Origin: Endozoicomonas sp. ISHI1
Lineage (GTDB): Bacteria > Pseudomonadota > Gammaproteobacteria > Pseudomonadales > Endozoicomonadaceae
Reading direction: 5' to 3'
Assembly (NCBI RefSeq): GCF_024606225.1
Contig: NZ_JAGRPU010000023.1
Location: 1 to 64,000, forward strand
DNA length: 64,000 nucleotides
Below the pieces are notes generated by a model. That model saw only the letters and a program-made list of their open reading frames with translations. It ran no database searches and was not told the origin of the DNA. How positions within the stretch are numbered: the stretch's first letter is position 1; each line of letters starts with the position of its first letter. The position numbers were made by a program, and so were the translations under genes. This document shows positions 38,859 to 46,228 of this stretch, piece by piece.

Positions 38859-39509
38859 TTAAATGATTTCTAGTTTGTAGTTGATTTTAAGGCCATACTT
38901 TTTTTCTAGAAATAGTTTTTTCTTATATTGTTTTTTTGCCTTATTGCTAACTAAATTGCCATATAGCATTCTACATCGTGGGTTGATACCGCTACGTATT
39001 ATATATTGCTTCAATCTGAATAAACTCATTTCAAAATTGCCGCAATGATAATAGCATTCAGCAGATTTTATTCTTGATGATTTAGCCGCTTTATGAGTAT
39101 TTATAATATATTCATAATACCCCAAAGCTCGATCAAAATTTCTAAGTGCATGATATGAGTCACCTATCAATTCAACTATAGGCAAGCCGTATTTATGCTG
39201 GATTTCATCATATCTTTCTTTAGAGAACAGCCGTACAACTTTATAAAAGGATCTCATTCTAAAGAGTTCTCTGGCAATATCCACTTTCAGAGTCTCATGA
39301 ACTTCATAAAAACGTATAATTCTTTCAGCAGAAAAATTATTGTTAGCCCTACGATATACTTTTGAGAATTTCACAGCTAAAGGGAATGTCTTTGGGCTGA
39401 TCTTGCAGGCTAGTTTAATTAATTTTTCAGTGTTTAAAGATTTTTTACCAAAAAAAGAAAAATATCTTCTTATAAAAAACGATTTAATTTTTATAAATGG
39501 ATTCAGCAT
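38859..39509 (-). CDS. Helical (TPR-like) protein of unknown function
   Basis: A 216-residue basic protein with helical pairs such as GDSYHALRNFDRALGYYEYI and AECYYHCGNFEMSLFRLKQY, which match the TPR rhythm (A-x-x-Y-x-x-x-G/N-x-x-x-x-A). No catalytic motif is seen. The start overlaps the neuA 3' end by 26 bases, so translation is coupled. It may be a scaffold for capsule assembly enzymes. Not recognised beyond the repeats. Confidence 0.6.
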   Translation of the reverse strand: MLNPFIKIKSFFIRRYFSFFGKKSLNTEKLIKLACKISPKTFPLAVKFSKVYRRANNNFSAERIIRFYEVHETLKVDIARELFRMRSFYKVVRLFSKERYDEIQHKYGLPIVELIGDSYHALRNFDRALGYYEYIINTHKAAKSSRIKSAECYYHCGNFEMSLFRLKQYIIRSGINPRCRMLYGNLVSNKAKKQYKKKLFLEKKYGLKINYKLEII

Positions 39510-40170
39510 TAATCAAATCGTCAATATTGTCGATATCAATTGAAAACTTATGTTCCATCTCGAATGGAATGACTGGCTTTTCAAAAAGATTTAATCGTTT
39601 TATGAAATTCATAAAATTTGATATATAGATTGCTCCATTAATTAAGTATGTTGACTCTAAACTTTGTCTTGGGGCGGTAAGGCTAGCCCAGTCAAAAACC
39701 GGTTCAATAACACCATTCCGTAAATATAAATTCTTTTGAATAGGGTGGTCTGTTTTGGTGACACTTACCAGGCTTTTAGCATTAGACGCATTAAATCTTT
39801 CCTTGGCATCTTTGATGTGTGTGGCACTACGCAAGGGTGATGTTGGCTGTAAAAGTATAAAATGCGTCGTTTCCTTATTCTGATTTACAAGCTCCAATAA
39901 AGCATGTTTGACTACATCAAGACTGCTGGATGAATCTGTTGCCAGTTCTTTTGGCCGGTCAATGACCTCAGCCCCCCAGGCCAAACTGACCTCTTTAATT
40001 TCGGGGCAATCTGTTGTTACAACAATATGCTCAAAGCATTGGCTTTCCAGCGCTGCTGTTATGGTGTGCGCAATCATCGGTTTACCAGCAAGGTCAAGAA
40101 CATTTTTGCGGGGTAAGCCCTTAGATCCTCCTCTGGCCGTGATAATGGCGGTATAGGTATTTTTTTGCAT
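39484..40170 (-). CDS. neuA: N-acylneuraminate cytidylyltransferase
   Basis: A 228-residue enzyme that activates a nonulosonic acid with CTP to its CMP-sugar. It has the nucleotide loop TAIITARGGSKGLPRKNVLD, GKPMIAHTITAAL, TTDCPEIKEVS and LLQPTSPLRSATH; all are hallmarks. It is the short form without a C-terminal esterase domain. ATG overlaps the neuC stop as TGATG. With NeuC and NeuB it makes a full route to CMP-sialic acid. Confidence 0.92.
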   Translation of the reverse strand: MQKNTYTAIITARGGSKGLPRKNVLDLAGKPMIAHTITAALESQCFEHIVVTTDCPEIKEVSLAWGAEVIDRPKELATDSSSSLDVVKHALLELVNQNKETTHFILLQPTSPLRSATHIKDAKERFNASNAKSLVSVTKTDHPIQKNLYLRNGVIEPVFDWASLTAPRQSLESTYLINGAIYISNFMNFIKRLNLFEKPVIPFEMEHKFSIDIDNIDDLINAESIYKN

Positions 40171-41336
40171 CAGGCTACTTCTTTAATGGTTGGTGCTATT
40201 AGTGAAAAGTCAACGTCATTGAACAGTTTTTGGTCTGCAGCAGACCAGATTTCTTCTTTCTGTATAATTGACATGAACTTTTCTGTACTATTGCCATCAC
40301 CAAAATAGCTGTCTCTTCCCGTATTTTTATAGTGTGAGGCTTTTTGAATAGCTTTGTATATATCTTCGCTATCGTAACCAGTATTGATAATGCCTTTTGC
40401 AAAATATCTTGCATTCTGACGGTTGCCGATATTAATTGATGGCATACCATAGAAGGGTGTTTCACGAATACCTGCGCTGGAGTTGCCAATCATGCATTCA
40501 GAATTCTTCAGTAACGTCAGGAATGACTCAAACCGGATAGAAGGGTAAATTCTAAAGTTTTCTCTGTCCTTCAATCGATCGTATTCTTTAAGAATATAAT
40601 CTGAGCCTTCGTCATTGTTGGGGTATACAACCACAAAGTTTTTTTGACATTTCAATAAAGCGTCAACCATTGCCTTGGCATTGGCTGGCATATTATCAAT
40701 ATCAGTGGTTACCGGATGAAATAGAACAATGCTGTAATTTTCAAACGGTATAGCATAATGTTCCTTCACCGTATCCAAATCAGGCAGGTCAGATGATAGC
40801 ATGGCATCTATATCGGGTGAGCCGATATTATGAATATATTCTTGCCTTTCTCCCATCTGGACCAGTCGTTTTACTGCCTCATTATTACTCACCATATGTA
40901 AGTGAGATAATTTAGAAACAGAATGACGAATAGATTCGTCGATCGTGCCAGAGCGCTCACCCCCCTCAATATGACACACCAGTGTATTAGTAAGGGCTCC
41001 TACAATAGCGCCCGCAAGGGCTTCGACACGGTCACCATGGATGACGAGCATGTCTGGTTTATTTTCATGAATATAGCGTGAGAGGCCTTTAATGGTGCTG
41101 GCCAGAATCATCTCCATTCTGTCGCCAACATGCTGGTTCATAAATGTGTAAACAGATTTATAACCTGCGCTTACAACTTCTTTGGCAGTGTAGCCATAGC
41201 GTTGTAGTGTATGCATGCCGGTAATAAATACTTGGCATTCAAACCTTTCATGGTTATCAGTAGCAAGCATTAAAGCCTTCATCTTACCGTAATCAGCGCG
41301 TGTCCCTGTAAGGAATAGTATTTTACGTTGCTCCAT
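40170..41336 (-). CDS. neuC: UDP-N-acetylglucosamine 2-epimerase (hydrolysing)
   Basis: A 388-residue enzyme that releases ManNAc from UDP-GlcNAc. ILFLTGTRADYGKMKALMLA, VIHGDRVEALAGAIVGALT, HIEGGERSGTIDESIRHSVS and CMIGNSSAGIRETPFYGMP are the standard blocks of the hydrolysing epimerase. A legionaminic-acid relative (LegG) uses a bacillosamine substrate instead. No bacillosamine genes are near, which favours ManNAc and Neu5Ac. Confidence 0.92.
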   Translation of the reverse strand: MEQRKILFLTGTRADYGKMKALMLATDNHERFECQVFITGMHTLQRYGYTAKEVVSAGYKSVYTFMNQHVGDRMEMILASTIKGLSRYIHENKPDMLVIHGDRVEALAGAIVGALTNTLVCHIEGGERSGTIDESIRHSVSKLSHLHMVSNNEAVKRLVQMGERQEYIHNIGSPDIDAMLSSDLPDLDTVKEHYAIPFENYSIVLFHPVTTDIDNMPANAKAMVDALLKCQKNFVVVYPNNDEGSDYILKEYDRLKDRENFRIYPSIRFESFLTLLKNSECMIGNSSAGIRETPFYGMPSINIGNRQNARYFAKGIINTGYDSEDIYKAIQKASHYKNTGRDSYFGDGNSTEKFMSIIQKEEIWSAADQKLFNDVDFSLIAPTIKEVA

Positions 41337-41407
41337 GACTTTCTTTTGTTGTTTAGAAGAGAATATGAAAAGCTGTCGAATGAACTTCGACAGCTCCTAA
41401 GAGTAAG

Positions 41408-42445
41408 TTAATTTACATCAGACTTTCTAATATGCTCGTCAGAGCTGATGTTTCGTGTCGCGACTTTACCTAGTAACGAGTTGAAGTCTTCTGCCAATAT
41501 TTCCCCTGTGCCCGGGCGCTTGACCCAGATGTTGTCTTTATTGAATACATCACCTTCTACGATATCTTTGATTGCAACAACCGTTGCGAAAGCAAAATCT
41601 ATAGTAGGTTGTTCTTCTTTAATTGGGGTTTTTGTTCCGCCTAAAGCCTTATGGATGGTTTTAGATCCTATGATTAGCTCAGACATGGTTTTTGTGTCGT
41701 TTGAACAAATAATATCGGGTCCTGGTCGGTCCATTTTATCTGTAAAGTGCCTTTCAAGGATTTTGGCGCCAAGTGCTACAGCACCCAAGCATGCATAATT
41801 ATCAACAGTATGGTCTGACAGACCAATTACAGCATTTGGAAATGCAGACTGCATTTCAGTCATAGCACCCAGTCTGACTAATTCTGGTGGTGTCGGGTAG
41901 ACATTTGTACAGTGCAACAATGAATATGGCACACCATGCTTTTCAAAAATAGAGACTGCTTTTTTAATACTCTCTATGGTATTCATTCCAGTGCTGAGTA
42001 TTATAGGTTTACCAAATGAAGCAACATGATCAATTAATGGGTAGTTGTTGCACTCACCGGAACCAATCTTATAGGCGGGTATATCCATCCGTTTTAGTCT
42101 GTCCGCAGCTGCACGAGAGAAAGGTGTGCTAATAAAAATCATATCTTTACTTTCGACATATTGTTTAAGCTTGATTTCTTCCTCTTCATTGAGTGAGCAT
42201 CTATCCATTATTTCGTATATAGAAACGTCAGCATTGCCGGGGATGACTTTTTTTGCATCTGCACTCATTTCATCTTCAATAACATGAGTTTGATGCTTAA
42301 CCACTTCTACACCGGCATCAGCCGCAGCATCTACCATCTCAAATGCTGTTTTCAATGAACCTTCATGGTTGATTCCAATTTCAGCAATAACCAGTGGTTC
42401 GTCATTTGGGCCAATTCGTCTGTTGCCGATAAAAAATTCAGTCAT
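41408..42445 (-). CDS. neuB: N-acetylneuraminate synthase
   Basis: A 345-residue enzyme that condenses ManNAc with phosphoenolpyruvate. The TIM barrel starts LVIAEIGINHEGSLKTAFEM and includes VVKHQTHVIEDEMS, YKIGSGECNNYPLI and HCTNVYPTPPELV. The C-terminal antifreeze-like SAF domain (residues ~285-345) ends ISSDEHIRKSDVN. Normal length. First gene of the neu operon, about 200 bases after an ops element. Substrate choice between Neu5Ac and related nonulosonic acids cannot be settled by sequence alone. Confidence 0.94.
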   Translation of the reverse strand: MTEFFIGNRRIGPNDEPLVIAEIGINHEGSLKTAFEMVDAAADAGVEVVKHQTHVIEDEMSADAKKVIPGNADVSIYEIMDRCSLNEEEEIKLKQYVESKDMIFISTPFSRAAADRLKRMDIPAYKIGSGECNNYPLIDHVASFGKPIILSTGMNTIESIKKAVSIFEKHGVPYSLLHCTNVYPTPPELVRLGAMTEMQSAFPNAVIGLSDHTVDNYACLGAVALGAKILERHFTDKMDRPGPDIICSNDTKTMSELIIGSKTIHKALGGTKTPIKEEQPTIDFAFATVVAIKDIVEGDVFNKDNIWVKRPGTGEILAEDFNSLLGKVATRNISSDEHIRKSDVN

Positions 42446-42589
42446 ATTAAACCTTTAAAGCTTTGGCTGTATGTAAGTGAGTTTTATTCAAAGTATTAAA
42501 TACAAGATTTAAGAGATTAGATTGTGAATTTAGAATCTACTATTAATATCTCTGGTGTAATGCATATTTGAAGAGGGTGTTCGTAGGTT

Positions 42590-43110
42590 TCCCCGAGCTA
42601 TAAGTAGATTTACGTGATGCTTTGTATTGATTTATATCGAGACACGCTACCGCCCTTCGAGCTTTGCTTTATGAGTTGTTGTAGGACAAACACAAGCACG
42701 CATAGACTGAAACATCGAGATAGAAAATTTGGCTGAGCATTTTAAGATTTATGTTTTGATCAGGTAATTGTGTATTTTCGATGCCTTGATCGGTTTTGAG
42801 CACCTGTTCTGCAAATATCCTGTAACAGCGAAATAGAGAAAGCTAGCAGAGCATCTTAAGTGTTATTTTTTGTCTGCGTAATAGTGTATTTGCGCACTTG
42901 ATTTAGGGGTTAGTGCATTACGTATTACTGCTATGTTCCAGTAAAGGTGCGAATATCAGCCAGGTAATAAATACCTGTATAAAGGTGGAGAAGTATCTGG
43001 ATCTCTATTTTCCATATACATATTTTGCCTATGAAATTCAGTAGTCTTGTATTTTTTTCTGCAATCTATACGTCATTGGTGCTCTATGCAATAGGTACTA
43101 ACACTTACCG
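42590..43110 (-). repeat. Operon leader homologous to the kpsM leader
   Basis: Homologous to 34561-34990, with about 90 extra bases in the middle (42779-42868). It contains the ops element and probably the promoter of the neu operon further up. No coding gene is visible in 42446-43223. The pair brackets the whole block from 35 to 42.4 kb as diverged direct repeats. Confidence 0.75.
42643..42654 (-). promoter_or_regulatory. ops element (JUMPStart core) of the neu operon
   Basis: The minus strand reads GAAGGGCGGTAGCGTGTC with the ops core GGCGGTAGCGTG. It lies about 200 bases upstream of neuB and predicts RfaH-dependent elongation of the neuBCA operon, as for the kps operon. Confidence 0.88.
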
Positions 43111-43223
43111 TTGATTTTCCTTGCCTAAGCTTCGCTCGCTATTTTATCGACGTCTACCGAGCGCTCGAACAGGTTGCATTGCTATTTTCAAATCCCGAAT
43201 AAAAAACCATTAGGGCGTGCAGT

Positions 43224-43343
43224 ATGAGTCTTGCAGATAGAGTTACGGCATTAGAAGAACATCGGGAGCATTGGGACAAGGTGCGTACTGGAACGTGGCC
43301 CGTAACTGAGCGGAATCTTCATAAAATCGGGCTAACCACCTGA
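43224..43343 (+). CDS. Small uncharacterised reading frame
   Basis: 39 codons from ATG 43224 (SLADRVTALEEHREHWDKVR, then TGA at 43341). The composition is that of a real coding start with a helix. It resembles, weakly, the N-termini of small accessory proteins of insertion sequences. It could be a relic cut off by later deletion. Not recognised with confidence. Confidence 0.25.
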   Translation: MSLADRVTALEEHREHWDKVRTGTWPVTERNLHKIGLTT

Positions 43344-43368
43344 TTCCGTGCAGGAAAAATGAAATTCC

Positions 43369-43398
43369 TTATCAAACAGTCATATTGAAGTTTGATAA
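43369..43398. promoter_or_regulatory. Inverted repeat upstream of the HigBA-like pair
   Basis: TTATCAAAC (43369-43377) and GTTTGATAA (43390-43398) form a perfect 9-bp dyad with a 12-base spacer, 110 bases before the toxin gene. It is a candidate operator for the antitoxin, or a hairpin ending the small upstream frame. Confidence 0.45.
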
Positions 43399-43510
43399 AA
43401 CGAGGGTTTAGTTAAACGGGCAAAATCTGGACTGGAGCAGCCGGAATCGTCCGTAAAATGTTTCATTCTTCCGGTCTAACTATTCAAAGTCTGGTTTTCT
43501 CAGATTGTAG

Positions 43511-43825
43511 ATGAGTATTCCAGGCTACCTGCATGAAGATTTGTCACGGTTACGGGCCACATACCGATCACTTCAGGTCGAGCTGATGGCTGACCCTTGG
43601 CAAGGCGATGTGATCCAGGGCACTGGCGGTTTGCGTAAGGTGCGTTTTGCTGGTAAGGGGAAAGGCAGGCGCGCTGGCCTGCGGGTCATTTATTATTATC
43701 TGGGTGAGCGCCAACGTTTCTACTTGCTAACCCTTTACAGCAAAAACGAGATGGCGGACTTGACTACGAATCAGAGGAAGCAGTTAAGACAATTTATGGA
43801 GGCATGGCGCAATGAGCAGTCGTGA
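43511..43825 (+). CDS. HigB/RelE-like toxin
   Basis: A 104-residue basic protein. GDVIQGTGGLRKVRFAGKGK (about 32-51) and GRRAGLRVIYYYLGERQRFYLL with LYSKNEMADLT match the HigB/RelE subgroup often paired with HTH antitoxins (toxin first). It should cleave translated mRNA. The downstream antitoxin overlaps its last codons by 14 bases. Intact. A dyad lies upstream. Confidence 0.85.
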   Translation: MSIPGYLHEDLSRLRATYRSLQVELMADPWQGDVIQGTGGLRKVRFAGKGKGRRAGLRVIYYYLGERQRFYLLTLYSKNEMADLTTNQRKQLRQFMEAWRNEQS

Positions 43826-44126
43826 TTTATTCTCGGAACTCAGCACAGCCCTTGCTGAAGCCAGGGAACATTCAGAGGGCAAGTTGACACTCAGAAGTCA
43901 TCAGTTGAATGACAGAGGAGAGCTAAGTATTTCACCGGACGAGATTCTTGGCATCCGGGAAACGTTTAATATGTCCAGGGGCGTGTTTGCCCGCTTATTG
44001 CACACTTCTGCCCGTACCCTGGAGAACTGGGAACAAGGACGCAGTGTGCCCAATGGTCAGGCCATTACCCTGCTTAGGCTGGTGCAGCGCCATCCTGAGA
44101 CCCTCTCGTATATTGCGAGTCTTTGA
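43812..44126 (+). CDS. HigA-like XRE-family antitoxin
   Basis: A 104-residue protein with a C-terminal helix-turn-helix: ISPDEILGIRETFNMSRGVF and ARLLHTSARTLENWEQGRSV, the form used by HigA/NadS-like antitoxins that recognise the operator and neutralise HigB. The first 45 residues bind toxin in this layout. Start and stop are intact. It forms an operon with the toxin, which it overlaps. Confidence 0.88.
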   Translation: MSSRDLFSELSTALAEAREHSEGKLTLRSHQLNDRGELSISPDEILGIRETFNMSRGVFARLLHTSARTLENWEQGRSVPNGQAITLLRLVQRHPETLSYIASL

Positions 44127-44317
44127 GCAGCGCTTTCAAGCAATCTTGTTGCAGTATCTCATATTTCGATAGATGCTCACCATGTGCTGTAAGTTGGTGG
44201 TTTTTGATATTCGGGAGGATAAAAAGAGAGGAAAATTAATAAAAGACTTGCATGTCCCAGACGTGTCCCGCCCTGTTTTTTGAGATGGGCGAAAAACTCT
44301 GGAACCCTTGGTATGAC

Positions 44318-44394
44318 TGGTCGGAGCGAGAGGATTCGAACCTCCGACCCCCACAACCCCATTGTGGTGCGCTACCAGGCTGCGCTACGCTCCG
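44318..44394 (-). tRNA. tRNA-Pro (anticodon GGG)
   Basis: The minus strand folds as a cloverleaf: acceptor CGGAGCG pairs with CGCTCCG, and the D arm carries AGCGCAGCCTGGTAGCGC. The anticodon stem is CCACA/TGTGG with loop ATGGGGT (anticodon GGG), the T arm contains GGTTCGAATCC, and CCA is encoded at 44320-44318. It reads CCC and CCU. It lies between the HigBA pair and ppiA. Integrases often use such genes, but no integrase is near. Confidence 0.95.
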
Positions 44395-44625
44395 AGTCCG
44401 CTCTGTGCGGTGGGTCTGTATATTACCTTTCTACTATCTATTTGCAAGCTTTGAGCTGATTTTCTTCTATACCATAGCTTCTGAAAATGTGGGGGGTGCC
44501 AACAGCGTAGGATTAACGTGCAGATTATGGGGAAATGTGCATTTTTTCGGTGTGATGAACTATGGCCTGAACATGGATTCCAGTAGTATAACGACCTCAA
44601 TCATCTTACTTATGGGTTAAAGCAG

Positions 44626-45246
44626 GTGTTAAAAGCTATTAAAAAAGTTCTGACGGTGTCTTTTTTACTGTTTGCCGGCCATGTGATGGCAGAGCAGAAA
44701 GCCACCGCTCCTGATAAACCTGTTGCAGAGGCTTTGCAGCCTGTTGATGTCGTTATCAAGACCAGTAAAGGTGATATGACAATTCGTCTGAATCCCGGGA
44801 AGGCACCTGTCACTGTAGAGAACTTTCTTGCTTATGTGGACAAGGGCTTCTACGAGGGACTGGTTTTTCACAGAGTGATGCCCGGCTTTATGATCCAGGG
44901 AGGTGGCATGACTGCAGATATGAGTCAAAAGCCAACGAGCGCACCCATCAGGAATGAGCCCGGTAATGGCCTCAGGAACCGTCGTGGCACTATTTCAATG
45001 GCAAGAACAGCTAACCCGGACAGTGCTACCTCTCAGTTCTTCATCAATCTCGTCAATAATGAGTTTTTGAATAATCGTCCCGGTCGTCCGGGCTATGCCG
45101 TATTTGGCGAGGTGATTAAAGGTGAAGAGGTTATGGATTCCATAGCTTCCGTGAAAACCGGGAACAGAGGGCCTCACGCAAATGTGCCTGTTGACCCGAT
45201 TACAATTCTGACAGTTGAAAGAGTCAAAACCGCCCCCACTAAGTAA
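44626..45246 (+). CDS. ppiA: Periplasmic peptidyl-prolyl cis-trans isomerase (cyclophilin)
   Basis: A 206-residue protein starting at GTG 44626. A signal peptide (residues ~1-22, VLTVSFLLFAGHVMA) is followed by a cyclophilin domain: GDMTIRLNPGKAPVTVENFL, GLVFHRVMPGFMIQGGG with the catalytic-loop Arg, and RTANPDSATSQFFINLVNNE. It speeds folding of exported proteins. The usual bacterial PpiA length is 190. Complete. Confidence 0.9.
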   Translation: MLKAIKKVLTVSFLLFAGHVMAEQKATAPDKPVAEALQPVDVVIKTSKGDMTIRLNPGKAPVTVENFLAYVDKGFYEGLVFHRVMPGFMIQGGGMTADMSQKPTSAPIRNEPGNGLRNRRGTISMARTANPDSATSQFFINLVNNEFLNNRPGRPGYAVFGEVIKGEEVMDSIASVKTGNRGPHANVPVDPITILTVERVKTAPTK

Positions 45247-45298
45247 TATGGCTATAAGTACCGCTGCAACCCAATAACTATCAGGTAAATCAGGTTCC

Positions 45299-46228
45299 AT
45301 GAAGCATTGGGCAAAATATTGTCTGTTAATCATGTTGTTACCGGTCATCACGGCTTGCGACAGCTTTTGGAATGACAGGCTGGCATTAAAATCGGTTGAT
45401 CAACCTGCGATGGAAGCACTGGTTCGGGAGCAGGGCTGGGTGTTGGTCGATGTTCGAGACAGTAACTGGTACAACGGGTGGCCTTCGGGTAATGACCCGG
45501 ACGGGGGACATATTCCCGGTGCCCGAAATTTTGACCTGGCATTGATGACAGCCGATCCTGAACACGTCCGGAATCTTTTGACCAGTAAGGGAATATCGCC
45601 AGACAAGAACATCGTTGTCTATGGTCGTGATAAGCAGGATGCCCAGGTGTTAGCCCAGTGGCTGGTGGCTGAACAGGGCTTTGATGAAGGTCGGATTCGT
45701 GTTTTTGAAGAGGGCTTTTCTTACTGGCTGGCTCAAGGTGGCAAGCCTGCCAAACTGCCGGGTTATGAGCGACTGGTCACACCAGAGTGGTTGGATGAAC
45801 AACTTAAGATGAATACCGACCTTATGGTGCTGGATGTCTCCTGGGGAAGAGGGGCTCGCTATGTTGTTCAGCATATTCCCGGTGCTCTGCACGTTGAAAC
45901 AGGCAGCCTGGAGTCGATTATCAAGGAGTCAGAACGGCTGAAATCAGTTCTCCTTGGGCTGGGTATCACTAAACATACACCAATCGTCGTTTATGGCGAC
46001 GATATGATTGCCGCTGCACGCGTTTTGTTTGTTCTTCAGTATGCCGGTGTCAAGGATGTTCGGCTTCTCAATGGTGGGCTGAAAGCCTGGACTGGTTCAG
46101 GCTACCCGGTGGAAAGAGGCATCAACTATGCTACACCCGCCAGGCAGTTTGGCAGTCTTGTTCCTGCTGAGTATGAATTATGGATGGATTCTTTGGTTTC
46201 AGAAAAAATTACGACGGCGAATGGATAA
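45299..46228 (+). CDS. Double-rhodanese lipoprotein lacking catalytic Cys
   Basis: A 309-residue lipoprotein with lipobox ITAC (C20). It has two rhodanese folds: LVDVRDSNWYNG and GHIPGARNFDLAL to VVYGRDKQDAQVL, then LDVSWGRGARYVVQHIPGAL to VVYGDDMIAAARVLF and LLNGGLKAW. Active rhodaneses have Cys at the start of the active-site loop; here both loops read YG-R/D-D, so no persulfide can form in the usual way. It may be a binding or structural protein at the periplasmic face of a membrane. Its stop overlaps the tmcA start. Confidence 0.8.
   Translation: MKHWAKYCLLIMLLPVITACDSFWNDRLALKSVDQPAMEALVREQGWVLVDVRDSNWYNGWPSGNDPDGGHIPGARNFDLALMTADPEHVRNLLTSKGISPDKNIVVYGRDKQDAQVLAQWLVAEQGFDEGRIRVFEEGFSYWLAQGGKPAKLPGYERLVTPEWLDEQLKMNTDLMVLDVSWGRGARYVVQHIPGALHVETGSLESIIKESERLKSVLLGLGITKHTPIVVYGDDMIAAARVLFVLQYAGVKDVRLLNGGLKAWTGSGYPVERGINYATPARQFGSLVPAEYELWMDSLVSEKITTANG

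Noticed and set aside
44318-44394. tRNA-Pro considered as an integration site for a genomic island
   Set aside because: No integrase gene and no repeat of the tRNA 3' end was found within the window.
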